Source of the DNA: CAVQBJ01 sp963819075
GTDB taxonomy: Bacteria; Actinomycetota; Thermoleophilia; Solirubrobacterales; Solirubrobacteraceae
DNA: 64,000 bases
NCBI GenBank assembly: GCA_963819075.1
Contig: CAWFUP010000001.1
Coordinates: forward strand, 1 to 64,000
Direction: 5' to 3'
Made by a program: the position numbers and the translations under genes. Shown in pieces: positions 25,801-32,932 of this stretch. The notes beneath the pieces were generated by a model. That model searched no databases and was not told the DNA's origin. It was given only the letters and a program-made list of their open reading frames with translations. Each line of letters begins with the position of its first letter. Positions within the stretch are counted from its first letter, which is position 1.

Positions 25801-28162
25801 ACGAGCGCTGCGCCTCGTCCTGATCACGAGAAACGCGGTCGCCGCTCGTGAGGGGGAGGCGCCCAACCTCGCCGGCGCTGCGGTGTGGGGGCTCGTGCGC
25901 AGCGCGCAGTCGGAGCACCCAGGGCGCCTGCTGCTCGCCGACGTCGATGGCACGAGCGCCTCCTGGGCCGTGCTGCCCGGGGCGCTCGCGCTCGAAGAGC
26001 CACAGCTTGCGCTACGCGATGGGGCAATGCTCGTCCCCCGGCTCTCGCCGCGCGAGCCCTCGCAGGATGGTGTCGGCCCCTCGATGCTGGACCCCTCCGG
26101 AACGGTGCTCATCACCGGCGCCACCGGGCAGCTCGGCGCGTTCATCGCGCTGCATCTGGCGCGCAAGCACGGAGTGCGGCACCTGCTGCTCTGCAGCCGC
26201 ACTGGCCCGGCCGCCGACGGCGCGGCCGAGCTGCAGAGCGAGCTCGCCCGGCTTGGCTGCGAAGTCCGCATCGCTCAGTGCGATGTCTCAGATCGTGCCG
26301 CGCTGGCCCGGCTGCTCGCGAGCATTCCCGCTGGGCAGGGGTTGACGGCTGTGGTGCACGCCGCTGGCACGCTGGACGACGGCTTGCTCGAGTCGCTCGA
26401 CCGCGCGCGCCTCGATCAGGTGATGGCTGCGAAGGTCGACGCAGCGATCGCGCTCGACGAGCTGACCGCGGAGATCCCGCTGTCCGCGTTCGTGCTCCTC
26501 TCTTCGGCGGTTGCGACCCTCGGGGGTGCCGGCCAGGCGAACTACGCCGCCGCGAACGCCGTGCTCGACGCGGTCGCTCAAGCGCGCCGCGCTCGCGGCC
26601 TCGTCGGGCAATCGCTGGCGTTCGGCCTATGGCAGCGAGATCTCGGCGCCGAGCATGCCGAGCGTGCCGATGCACTCGCGCAGCTGGAGTCTCAGGTCCG
26701 CGCGCGGTTGGGCATGCTCGCGCTCGAGCCCGAGCGCGGCCTCGCCCTCTTCGATTCCGCGCTGGTCGCGGACGAGGCGTTCTTCGTGCCCATGCGGGTC
26801 GATATGGCGGTCCTCCGTGGAAACGCCCAAGTCGGGGCGATCTCGCCCGTCTTGGGCGGGCTGGTTCCTCACCCGCGGCGCCGTCGGGATTCAACCGCCG
26901 CGCTGCGCCGCCGCCTTCTCGCCGCGCCGAGAGCGGAGCGCGAGGCGGTCACGCTCTCGCTCGTCAGCGACGAGACCGTCTCGCTGCTCGGTTGCGAGCG
27001 CTCCGAGGTCACCGCCGAGCGCACCCTGGTGGAGCTTGGCGGCGAGTCGATCGACGCGCTCGAGCTCCGCAACCGCCTCCAGGCGAGGACGGGCGTGCGG
27101 CTGGCCACGCGCCTGCTCTTCGGCGAGTCGCTGCGCGCGCTCGCCGCGCGCCTGCTCGAGGCGATCGAGGGAGAGATGGACCAGCGGCGCTCCTCACCGG
27201 AGCGGCTCGGCACCCTGCGCTCTCTGTTCGAGGAAGCGCAGAAGTCGGGCAAAGATTCCGAGTTCGTCTCGACCTTGATCGAGCTCACCCGACTTCGCTC
27301 GCCATCCGATCGCGTCACCGAGTTGCCTCCCGCGACGGTGCTCAACACCACGGGCCACGCGCCATCGCTGATCTGCATCCCCTCGTTCATGGTCGGGTCC
27401 GGCCCTCACCAGTTCGCCCGCCTCGCAAGAAGCTTCGAGGGGCGCAGGACGCTGAGCGCGCTGCCGCTGCCGGGGTTCCGCACCGACGAGCCGGCGCCGG
27501 CGAGCTGGGACCTCACGATCGAGGCGCTCTGCGAGGCGACGTTGGCGAGCGCGGGCCTGGAGGACTATGTCCTGGTCGGCTATTCGAGTGGCGGCGTGCT
27601 CGCTCACGCCGTGGCCGAGCGCTGTGAGGCGCACGGCGCCGGTCCGGCTGGCGTGGTCATGATCGACACCTACGCTGCGCGCGAAGGCAGGGTGTTCGCG
27701 CCGATGCTCGGCGCGATCATCGAGCGCGTGCGCGAGTATCTCGAGGTGGGGGACGACGACCTGATCGCCATGGGGACCTTCCTGGGCCTGGCCGCCGAAT
27801 GGCGGCCGGGCCTCGTGTCGGCGCCGGCGCTCTACCTGCGCGCGGCAAGGCCGCTCGCGGCGCTGCCCGATGCAGACGCTCTCAGCGCCCCGTTCCGTGA
27901 GCCTCAGACGCTCGCGTCGCTCGACGCCGATCACTTCACGATCATCGAAGAGCAGGCGCAGGCGAGCGCATCGGCCATCGACGCCTGGCTCGGCCAAATC
28001 GCTGCCCGCCAAAACGGAAACGGTGGCAGCCGACGCTCATCGCTTCAGGGGGAAGCGATGTCCGAAGCCCGTCGTCTAGCCGCAGGCCGGGCGAGTAGCC
28101 ATTCTCGGGCGAGGCTCGATCAAGCGTCGGCGGGCCCGGCCATCGCCACCCGCATCGACTAA
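19808..28162 (+). CDS. FAAL-loaded single-module type I polyketide synthase with thioesterase
   Basis: 2784 residues. Order: fatty acyl-AMP ligase (about 18-580; YTSGSTGDPRGVMLTH, PAYGLAEATLLV, KTSSGKIRR); ACP1 (Ser672 in GLESPG); ketosynthase (730-1150; Cys903 in DTGCSSS, EAHGTGT, KSNLGH); acyltransferase (about 1256-1550; Ser1347 in GHSQGE, FASHS, closer to the methylmalonyl YASH than the malonyl HAFH type); dehydratase (about 1622-1900); ketoreductase (about 2095-2270; TGATGQLGA, Leu-Asp-Asp of B-type, Tyr2246); ACP2 (Ser2414); thioesterase (about 2510-2750; Ser2593 in GYSSGG, DADH). In the dehydratase, His1654 is present but the motif Gly is Glu, and Asp1822 is followed by Val where His/Gln is usual, so dehydration is probably lost. 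Predicted chemistry: activate a fatty acid, extend once with methylmalonyl-CoA, reduce to a beta-hydroxy acid, release. The PPTase and exporter flank it. Confidence 0.95.
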   Translation: MIRLRQGSGSATAVPWRFATLVDALTQQAKDRPDSIAVRFVAPGGGSLADSDVSEVTFAELHRRAASIAAVLAERAEPGDRALLLCAPGLEYVAALFGCFYAGVVAVPAYPPVNSAGDERLTRLIGDCSPSATLTVKAIADFSQALCRQAGSVGPDPHMVLLDALELGDRPAGTTPELLSDLAFLQYTSGSTGDPRGVMLTHANLLANVCSIASHLELADDARGVFWLPPYHDMGLIGGILTSVVLGGETTLMSPMSFLATPLLWLEAVSRYRGTFSAAPNFAYDLCVRKITAHQAAALDLSSWKSVINGAEPVRQETMDRFAAHFAPGGFRRSAFMPAYGLAEATLLVSAARLGVRHTPSPPGAPSDNGAAGDPSSPTGPLVSVGVPDDGARLLIVDPETRRAVPDGEVGEIWFSSSTVGAGYWGSPQKSEATFAATLAEDPDGPRFLRTGDLGVLRDGELYISGRIKDLIIVRGQNYHTHDVELAASKAESALRPGCLAAFGVDGEQGQRLVLVAELARALEDDDAAEALFGRVRARIGRDVGLALDELVLIERGASLKTSSGKIRRAATRAAYVEDALRVVARYRWSGTPDGAPSDADGAAGTGADEGSSDRASAKRALGARRLAELPAREREAILRERVLTHLTALLGDVPADAITAGRTFKELGLESPGAVELSARLGTENALDLSPTLCFEHPSPAALAAYLSARLAGETPRRVARPRAPATNEPVAIVGMACRFPGGVDSPESLWALLSRGADAISEFPRDRGWDLARLFDADPERPGTSHAREGGFLQDAAAFDAGFFGIGPRQADAIDPQQRLILEVAWQALEDAGIDPTALAGSATSVFAGVSSLDHAIRLGSIRSRELEAHLLTGAAASAVSGRVAYALGLRGAAVTIDTGCSSSLVALHEASRALAGGECSLALAGGVTVLSTPAVFTGFSRQGALATDGRCKPFAAAADGTSFSEGAGLLVLERLADARERGHRVLALVRGSAVNQDGRSNGFTAPNPNAQEEVIRAALAAADLAPDDIDAVEAHGTGTALGDPIEAQALIAAYGPGRSRPLWLGSLKSNLGHTQAAAGVAGVMKMVMAMRHERLPKTLHVDEPSPHVDWSSGAVSLLSSAREWQRGRRPRRAGVSSFGISGTNAHVVLEEAPPCAEEVRPAPAPVLVWVLSAKSEPALRRQAQRLRAHLDRHPELSALDVAYTLATGRARMEHRAAILGSDREALVAGLEALVENEFCGTVFSGRIRKDNAVAFVFGGQGAQWHGMARELMDSSAAFADSLRACEAALSPHVDWSLGDVLRGADEAALRRVDVVQPALWAVMVSLAGLWRSFGVHPAIVVGHSQGEIAAAQVAGGLSLQDAARLVARRGRALRELEGAGDMISLGVGAQEAERLIAGFGEGISLAAENGPRATVVSGDTRALEELLVACEAERVSARRIAVGFASHSRQVEAIREPFLRSLVSLRPRSGHLPFLSSLAAEVIDTAGLDGEYWYRSLREPVRFAQATRALMRAGCSALIEMSPHPVLAVPMQETIDEVAAGDEVVVIASQRRGSGDQQTFLSALGEAFVHGVDVDWRPLFDGRGAQLVALPTYPFERERHWLMPEPADAGAAVRVGREHPLLDTSVRLAERDAWLLGGRISLHTHPWLAEHRVLEAALLPASAFLDLALHAGSKVDCEEVQELTLQAPLVLPEAGVTELQVSVGEPDEDGRRALLIASRPLPADDDEDAEWCHHARGALTPAAPVAVADVTNDPWPPPAAEPIELDYLEDRLAELGISSGHAFRRLRAAWRLGNEVFVEPALEDGDADASFGIGPALVDAMVVAASAQIGASERGRVLMPFAWSGVRAGAASSARLRARIGVVGDSLAIDVTDEDGRQALSVKEVVMRPLETAQLRSAGLSDRELLLGLDWVDVSAPGQAGEWAGVGVLGDAEVGAVSPPRYADMEAVADAAGSGASLRALLVGVNAQEQTPAGVRDAAARTLSFLQSWLGDERLRALRLVLITRNAVAAREGEAPNLAGAAVWGLVRSAQSEHPGRLLLADVDGTSASWAVLPGALALEEPQLALRDGAMLVPRLSPREPSQDGVGPSMLDPSGTVLITGATGQLGAFIALHLARKHGVRHLLLCSRTGPAADGAAELQSELARLGCEVRIAQCDVSDRAALARLLASIPAGQGLTAVVHAAGTLDDGLLESLDRARLDQVMAAKVDAAIALDELTAEIPLSAFVLLSSAVATLGGAGQANYAAANAVLDAVAQARRARGLVGQSLAFGLWQRDLGAEHAERADALAQLESQVRARLGMLALEPERGLALFDSALVADEAFFVPMRVDMAVLRGNAQVGAISPVLGGLVPHPRRRRDSTAALRRRLLAAPRAEREAVTLSLVSDETVSLLGCERSEVTAERTLVELGGESIDALELRNRLQARTGVRLATRLLFGESLRALAARLLEAIEGEMDQRRSSPERLGTLRSLFEEAQKSGKDSEFVSTLIELTRLRSPSDRVTELPPATVLNTTGHAPSLICIPSFMVGSGPHQFARLARSFEGRRTLSALPLPGFRTDEPAPASWDLTIEALCEATLASAGLEDYVLVGYSSGGVLAHAVAERCEAHGAGPAGVVMIDTYAAREGRVFAPMLGAIIERVREYLEVGDDDLIAMGTFLGLAAEWRPGLVSAPALYLRAARPLAALPDADALSAPFREPQTLASLDADHFTIIEEQAQASASAIDAWLGQIAARQNGNGGSRRSSLQGEAMSEARRLAAGRASSHSRARLDQASAGPAIATRID

Positions 28163-28246
28163 GCTGTCGCTAGTGGGGGCCACGCTGCTCGAGGTGCGAC
28201 ATACCGCTGGCGCCGCGGTCGAGCGGGCACGCTTGGCTTGGGTTCC

Positions 28247-29728
28247 ATGAGCGTCCTTGACAGCCGCGCTCAGGGCGAGCGTCGCGAGGTGCCCCTGGGC
28301 GTCGTTCTCGCAATCCTGTGCGCGGGCATGTCGCTGGTCAGCATCGACCTCTTCATCGTCAACGTCGCGCTGCCATCCGTTGCACGCGACTTCGGTGCGC
28401 AGGGCCTCGGCGGCCTGTCCTGGGTGATCAGCGCCTACGCCATCGTGTACGCGTCGCTGCTCGTGCTCGGCGGCAAGTTGGCCGACGACAAGGGCTACAA
28501 GCGCGCGTTCCTACTGGGCGTCGCGCTCTTCGTGATCGCCTCGGCGGCGTGCGGGGCCGCCTCGAGCGTGCCCGAGCTCGTTGGCTTCCGGGTTGCGCAG
28601 GGCGCCGGGGCGGCTCTGCTCTCCTCGAGCTCACTCGGCCTCATCCTGGCGACCGCGCCGCCCGACCGGCGCGAGGCGGGTGTACGGACTTGGACGGCGG
28701 TGGTCGGCATCGGCGCCGCCGCGGGCCCCGTGGTCGGCGGCCTGTTGGTGACCCTGAGTTGGCGCTGGGTCTTCTTCGTAAACGTGCCGTTCGGGATCAT
28801 CGTGCTGCTCGTCGGCGCGCGCCTACTGCCCGACACAGCGCGCCAGGCGGGGCCGCGCGCGGACGCCTTCGGCGCGCTACTCGTCACCGCCGGGGCAGCG
28901 ATGCTGACGCTCGGCATCGTGCAGGGCGGCGACTGGGGTTGGGGCTCGGCGCCCACGGTGCTCGTGCTCGTCACCGCGATCGCACTCCTGGCGGCCTTCG
29001 TGCTGCATTGCCTGCGCCACGAGAACCCCTTGATCGCCCCCGAGCTCTTCCGCTCGCGTGAGTTCTCCGGCGTCGCGGTCGTTGCGACGGTCTTCATGAT
29101 GGCCTTCGGTGGCATGCTGCTCTCGATCGTGCTCTGGGAGGAGGGCGCGTGGGGCTTCTCCGCCCTCCAGACCGGTCTCTCGATTGCTCCGGGCGCGCTG
29201 ATGGTGCCCCTGTTCTCGGCACTCGTCGTCGGGCCGCTCACCGCCCGCTTTGGCGCCGGTCTCCCAAGCGTGCTCGGCGGCGTGCTCTTCGCGATCGGCA
29301 TGGGCTGGTGGGCTCTCGCCGTCGGCCCGCACCCAGACTACGCAGGCGCCGTGCTCGGCGGGATGGTGCTGGCGGGCGCAGGTGTCGGGCTCGCGCTTCC
29401 GACCTACCTGGCCACCGCAACCGCATCGCTCCCACCCGAGTCGTACGCCACAGGCTCGGGCGTGATCAACATGCTCCGCCAGATCGGCTTGGCGATCGGC
29501 GTCGCTGTCGTGGTCGCGGTCCTCGCTACCTCGAGCGCCGCTCACGCGACCCTCGGATCCTTCCAGGCCGGCTGGGTCGTGATCGCCGCACTCGCGCTCG
29601 CCAGCGCGCTCGGAAGCGCGTTTGCGTTCGCCGGTCCCGCGCTCAGAAGAGTCGACGCCAGCGAGGCCGCTACAGCGTTTGGCGACGCCCCAGCGACGGT
29701 CAAGCAGTACGTAGGCGCCGACCTCTGA
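28247..29728 (+). CDS. MFS exporter, DHA2 (EmrB/QacA) family
   Basis: 493 residues with about 14 hydrophobic helices, typical of drug:H+ antiporter 2. Motif A reads GGKLADDKGYKRAF after helix 2; motif C is AAGPVVGGLLV in helix 5; helix 1 has IDLFIVNVALPSVARDFG, where the Asp-Leu-Phe-Ile-Val-Asn-Val-Ala-Leu-Pro pattern is a DHA2 hallmark. It begins 84 bases after the polyketide synthase stop on the same strand and is the likely exporter of its product. A TTG nine bases upstream is an alternative start; ATG 28247 is preferred. Confidence 0.9.
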   Translation: MSVLDSRAQGERREVPLGVVLAILCAGMSLVSIDLFIVNVALPSVARDFGAQGLGGLSWVISAYAIVYASLLVLGGKLADDKGYKRAFLLGVALFVIASAACGAASSVPELVGFRVAQGAGAALLSSSSLGLILATAPPDRREAGVRTWTAVVGIGAAAGPVVGGLLVTLSWRWVFFVNVPFGIIVLLVGARLLPDTARQAGPRADAFGALLVTAGAAMLTLGIVQGGDWGWGSAPTVLVLVTAIALLAAFVLHCLRHENPLIAPELFRSREFSGVAVVATVFMMAFGGMLLSIVLWEEGAWGFSALQTGLSIAPGALMVPLFSALVVGPLTARFGAGLPSVLGGVLFAIGMGWWALAVGPHPDYAGAVLGGMVLAGAGVGLALPTYLATATASLPPESYATGSGVINMLRQIGLAIGVAVVVAVLATSSAAHATLGSFQAGWVVIAALALASALGSAFAFAGPALRRVDASEAATAFGDAPATVKQYVGADL

Positions 29729-29813
29729 CCCCGCGGCGCCGCCCGCCTGACGCGCCGTGCGCGACGGCGCCCCCTCAAGGACTCGATCCCTCCAGCCGAC
29801 CCTAGGGGCTACC

Positions 29814-30353
29814 GTGCCCGCGCACTCCCTGCCTGCCGCGTCGTTGTCGTCGGCCAGCGTCGCTCCCGCCGAGCGCCTGGCCCTCGCTCTTCTCGCGACC
29901 ACGCTCGGCGCGATCTACCTCGTCGCGGCGGTCACCGCCCCAACCACCGCGCTGGCCGCCTTCCAGGCCCTCGTCGGCGCCGCCGAGCTCGCGTGGGCTG
30001 CGGCGACCATCCTCGGCCCACCGCGCCCCGCCCTCCTTAGCACGGGCGCGGTTGCGCAGCTCGCTCTCGTTGCCCTGTGGGCCATCTCGCGCACCATCGG
30101 CCTCGACGGCCCGGCCCTCCCGGTCGGCGCCCTCGACACCCTCTGCGCCATGGACGCCACCCTCATCGCGGCGAGCGCGCTGCGGATATCCACCCTGTCG
30201 CGCCCTCAGGGCTCGACCCTCGCCTGCCAACTCGCCGCGATGCTTGCCGGCATGACCCTCTTCACGCTCTGCGTGCACGCGCCCGCGGCCGCGGCGCGCG
30301 GCGGCTTCGTCGGCCGGCCTCCCGGCGGCCACTACTTCTGCCGACCGCTCTGA
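29814..30353 (+). CDS. small integral membrane protein, unknown function
   Basis: 179 residues with four or five hydrophobic helices (LALALLATTLGAIYLVAAVT; ALAAFQALVGAAELAWAAAT; AQLALVALWAISRTIGLD; MLAGMTLFTLCV). The ALWAISRTIGL...VGALDTLCAMDATLIAA pattern occurs in actinobacterial membrane proteins of unknown function. GTG 29814 is preferred because AGGGG lies six bases upstream (29802-29806). It lies between the exporter and a chemoreceptor-like gene on the same strand, without evidence of a shared function. Confidence 0.6.
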   Translation: MPAHSLPAASLSSASVAPAERLALALLATTLGAIYLVAAVTAPTTALAAFQALVGAAELAWAAATILGPPRPALLSTGAVAQLALVALWAISRTIGLDGPALPVGALDTLCAMDATLIAASALRISTLSRPQGSTLACQLAAMLAGMTLFTLCVHAPAAAARGGFVGRPPGGHYFCRPL

Positions 30354-30480
30354 TCGCTGGGCGGGCGACGCCGCGCCCGAGTCCCGCACGCACCGGGCAA
30401 ACCCACCAGGCCGCCCAGTCGCCCGTCGATCTAGGGGCGGCCGCGCTCAAGGCGGCGCGCACGATGCCGAGTACGCAGAG

Positions 30481-32175
30481 GTGGGCAACACTGCACTCGC
30501 TTCCTCCCCGGCCGTCGCCGCGGCCACGTCCGTGAGCCGCGACCGCGCCGAGCAGATGCTGTTCGACGAACGCAAGCGCGCGGACCGCGTGCTGTCGAGC
30601 CTCATCGCCCTGCACTTCCCGCTCGCGATCCTGCTCGCCCAGGTCTATGGCATGTGGACGCTGGCGATCGTCGTCGGCGGCGCGATCTCGATCACGACCC
30701 TCGTCGTCTGCTATCGCTGGCCCGGGACGTTGTTCAGTCGCCTCGTTGTGGCCGCCGCCTTCATGGCCTATTCGGCGCTGCTCATCCAGGAGGCCCACGG
30801 CAAGCTCGAGATCCACTTCCACGTCTTCGCCGCGCTCGCCTTCCTGCTGCTGTACCGCGACTGGCGGCCGATCGTCTTCGCCGCCGCGCTCATCGCCGTG
30901 CAGCACCTCGGCTTCGAGCTGCTGCAGGCCGACCACGACGGCTTCTGGGTCTTCCCGAGCGTGTCGAGCTCCGCGGGCGGCATCGGCGAGGTGCTACTGC
31001 ACGCCGTGTTCGTCGCCTTCGAAGCGGTCGTGCTCGTCTACATGGCCAGCGCGCTCGAGGGCGAGACGCGCTGCCAGGCTCAGCTCCTCTCCGACCAGGA
31101 GGAGCAGCATGCCCTCATCAGCACCCTGGCCGAGGGGCTGCGCGAGCGCGACCTGACCGTCGACGAGCGCGTCGGCGACGCCCACGGTGCCGCGATCAGC
31201 GCCCTGCGCGAGGGCATCCACAACGTCGCCGATCTCGTGCAGGCGATCCAGCACACGACGACAACCGTCGCGGAGGCCTCGGCCGAGATGGTCGCGACCT
31301 CCGCCGAGGCCGGGCAGGCCACGAGCGAGGTCGCCGATTCGATGCGCGACGTCGCCGTCGGGGCGGAGCGTCAGGTGCGCTCGATCGCCTCGGCCCGCGA
31401 GTTCGCCCTCGAGGTCGGCGAGGCCGCCGAGTCCAGCGCGGACAGCACGCGCCGCACCGCCGCGGCGGCAGACCGCGCTCGCGAGGCCGCCGCGAGCGGT
31501 ATGGCCGCCGCCGCCGAGGCGACGGCGGCCGTCCAGGCGATCAGCGAGACCTCCGGTGAGGCGACGGCGGCGATCGCCGGCCTGGCCGAGAAGTCCGAGC
31601 AGATCGGTGTCATCGTTGAGACGATTACCGGCATCGCTGCGCAGACGAACCTGCTCGCGCTCAATGCGGCGATCGAGGCCGCGCGCGCCGGCGACGTCGG
31701 CCGCGGCTTTGCCGTTGTCGCCGACGAGGTGCGCAAGCTCGCGGAGGAGTCCCAGCAGGCCGCCGCCACGATCTCCGACATCGTCGCGCGCATCCAGGCC
31801 GAGACCCGCCAGGCCGTCTCCGTCGTGCAGGAGGGCGCCCGCCGGACGAGCCAGTCCGCGACAACGGTCGACCACACGCGCGAGGCGTTCGAGCACATCG
31901 ACGCGTCGGTCGGCGAGATGACCGACCGCGTCAGTGAGATCGCGGGCGCCACCGACCGCATCGCCGACAGCGCTCGCCGGATGCAGCACGAGATGGACGC
32001 CGTCGCCAGCGTCGCCGAGCAGTCCTCGAGCGCGACCGATCAAGTATCGGTGGCCACCCAGCGCACCGCGGCCTCCACCCAGCAGATCACCGCCTCGGCA
32101 GAGCAACTCGAGCGCACCGCCCGCGAGCTGGAGACGCTCATCGGGACGTTTCGCGTGCGGATGTCCGGTGGCTGA
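30481..32175 (+). CDS. methyl-accepting chemotaxis-like transducer with polytopic membrane sensor
   Basis: 564 residues. The N-terminal 190 residues have five or six hydrophobic helices with HGKLEIHFHVFAALAFLLLY and YRDWRPIVFAAALIAVQHLG, a membrane sensor with conserved His residues seen in some chemoreceptors, in place of the usual periplasmic ligand domain. A HAMP-like linker (about 200-240) leads to a long coiled-coil signalling domain; the CheA/CheW-binding tip is IAAQTNLLALNAAIEAARAG, then VGRGFAVVADEVRKLAEES (about 385-425). No che genes are in the window. GTG start at 30481. It overlaps the next gene by 8 bases. Confidence 0.9.
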   Translation: MGNTALASSPAVAAATSVSRDRAEQMLFDERKRADRVLSSLIALHFPLAILLAQVYGMWTLAIVVGGAISITTLVVCYRWPGTLFSRLVVAAAFMAYSALLIQEAHGKLEIHFHVFAALAFLLLYRDWRPIVFAAALIAVQHLGFELLQADHDGFWVFPSVSSSAGGIGEVLLHAVFVAFEAVVLVYMASALEGETRCQAQLLSDQEEQHALISTLAEGLRERDLTVDERVGDAHGAAISALREGIHNVADLVQAIQHTTTTVAEASAEMVATSAEAGQATSEVADSMRDVAVGAERQVRSIASAREFALEVGEAAESSADSTRRTAAAADRAREAAASGMAAAAEATAAVQAISETSGEATAAIAGLAEKSEQIGVIVETITGIAAQTNLLALNAAIEAARAGDVGRGFAVVADEVRKLAEESQQAAATISDIVARIQAETRQAVSVVQEGARRTSQSATTVDHTREAFEHIDASVGEMTDRVSEIAGATDRIADSARRMQHEMDAVASVAEQSSSATDQVSVATQRTAASTQQITASAEQLERTARELETLIGTFRVRMSGG

Positions 32176-32911
32176 GATCGACACCGAGCGCGACGGATCT
32201 CCGCCGCCGGATGGCGCGACCCCCGAGCCGGACGCGCACGAGTCGCCCCTGCCGGCGACCCCAGCCGGCCGGCGACCCCGGTTACGCTGGGTCGGGGTGC
32301 GAGCGCAACTGGAACGTGTCATGCCGCGGCCGCTGGCCACGATCGCCGAGCTGCTGGTCATCGGCGCGCTCGCGCTCGCCCTGGCCGAGGGCGTGCAGGC
32401 GGCGGTGGTCAAGCCCTTCCGAATCCCCTCCGGCTCGATGGAGCCGACGCTCGCCATCGGCCAGCGGGTGCTCGTCAATCGCGTCGTCTACCGCCTGCAC
32501 CCGCCCGAGCGCGACGACATCGTCGTCTTCCACCCGCCGACCGTGCTCACCTGCGGCGTCCCGGTGGAGGCCGGCCAGCCGTGTCCGCAGAGCAACGGCG
32601 ATCCGTCCTCGTCGACGTACTTCGTCAAGCGAGTCGTCGGTCTTCCCGGTGAGAGCCTGTCCATCGAGAACGGGCACCCGGTGATCAACGGACGCGTCAT
32701 CGCCAACGAGTCGTTCATCCTGCCGTGCGGCGCCGAGCCGGCGTGCAACTTGCCCAAGCCGATCGTCGTTCCCAAGGGCGACGTGTTCGTCATGGGCGAC
32801 AACCGCGGCGACTCAGACGACAGCCGCTTCTGGGGCCCGGTGCCGGACTCCTGGATCGTCGGCGAGGCGTTCTTCACCTACTGGCCGCCGGACCGGATCG
32901 GCATCCCGTAG
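32168..32911 (+). CDS. lepB: signal peptidase I
   Basis: 247 residues. A Pro/Asp-rich cytoplasmic N-terminus (1-45), one membrane helix (about 57-75), then the S26 catalytic fold: Ser90 in IPSGSMEPTL, Lys154 in VKRVVGLPGE, and box E MGDNRGDSDDSRFWGPV. It cleaves signal peptides of exported preproteins outside the membrane. GTG 32168 overlaps the end of the transducer gene by 8 bases, suggesting translational coupling. The stop is 21 bases from the convergent stop of the peptide exporter, so it is not in that operon. Confidence 0.94.
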   Translation: MAEIDTERDGSPPPDGATPEPDAHESPLPATPAGRRPRLRWVGVRAQLERVMPRPLATIAELLVIGALALALAEGVQAAVVKPFRIPSGSMEPTLAIGQRVLVNRVVYRLHPPERDDIVVFHPPTVLTCGVPVEAGQPCPQSNGDPSSSTYFVKRVVGLPGESLSIENGHPVINGRVIANESFILPCGAEPACNLPKPIVVPKGDVFVMGDNRGDSDDSRFWGPVPDSWIVGEAFFTYWPPDRIGIP

Positions 32912-32932
32912 CGGCGCCGTAGCCGCCGCCGG

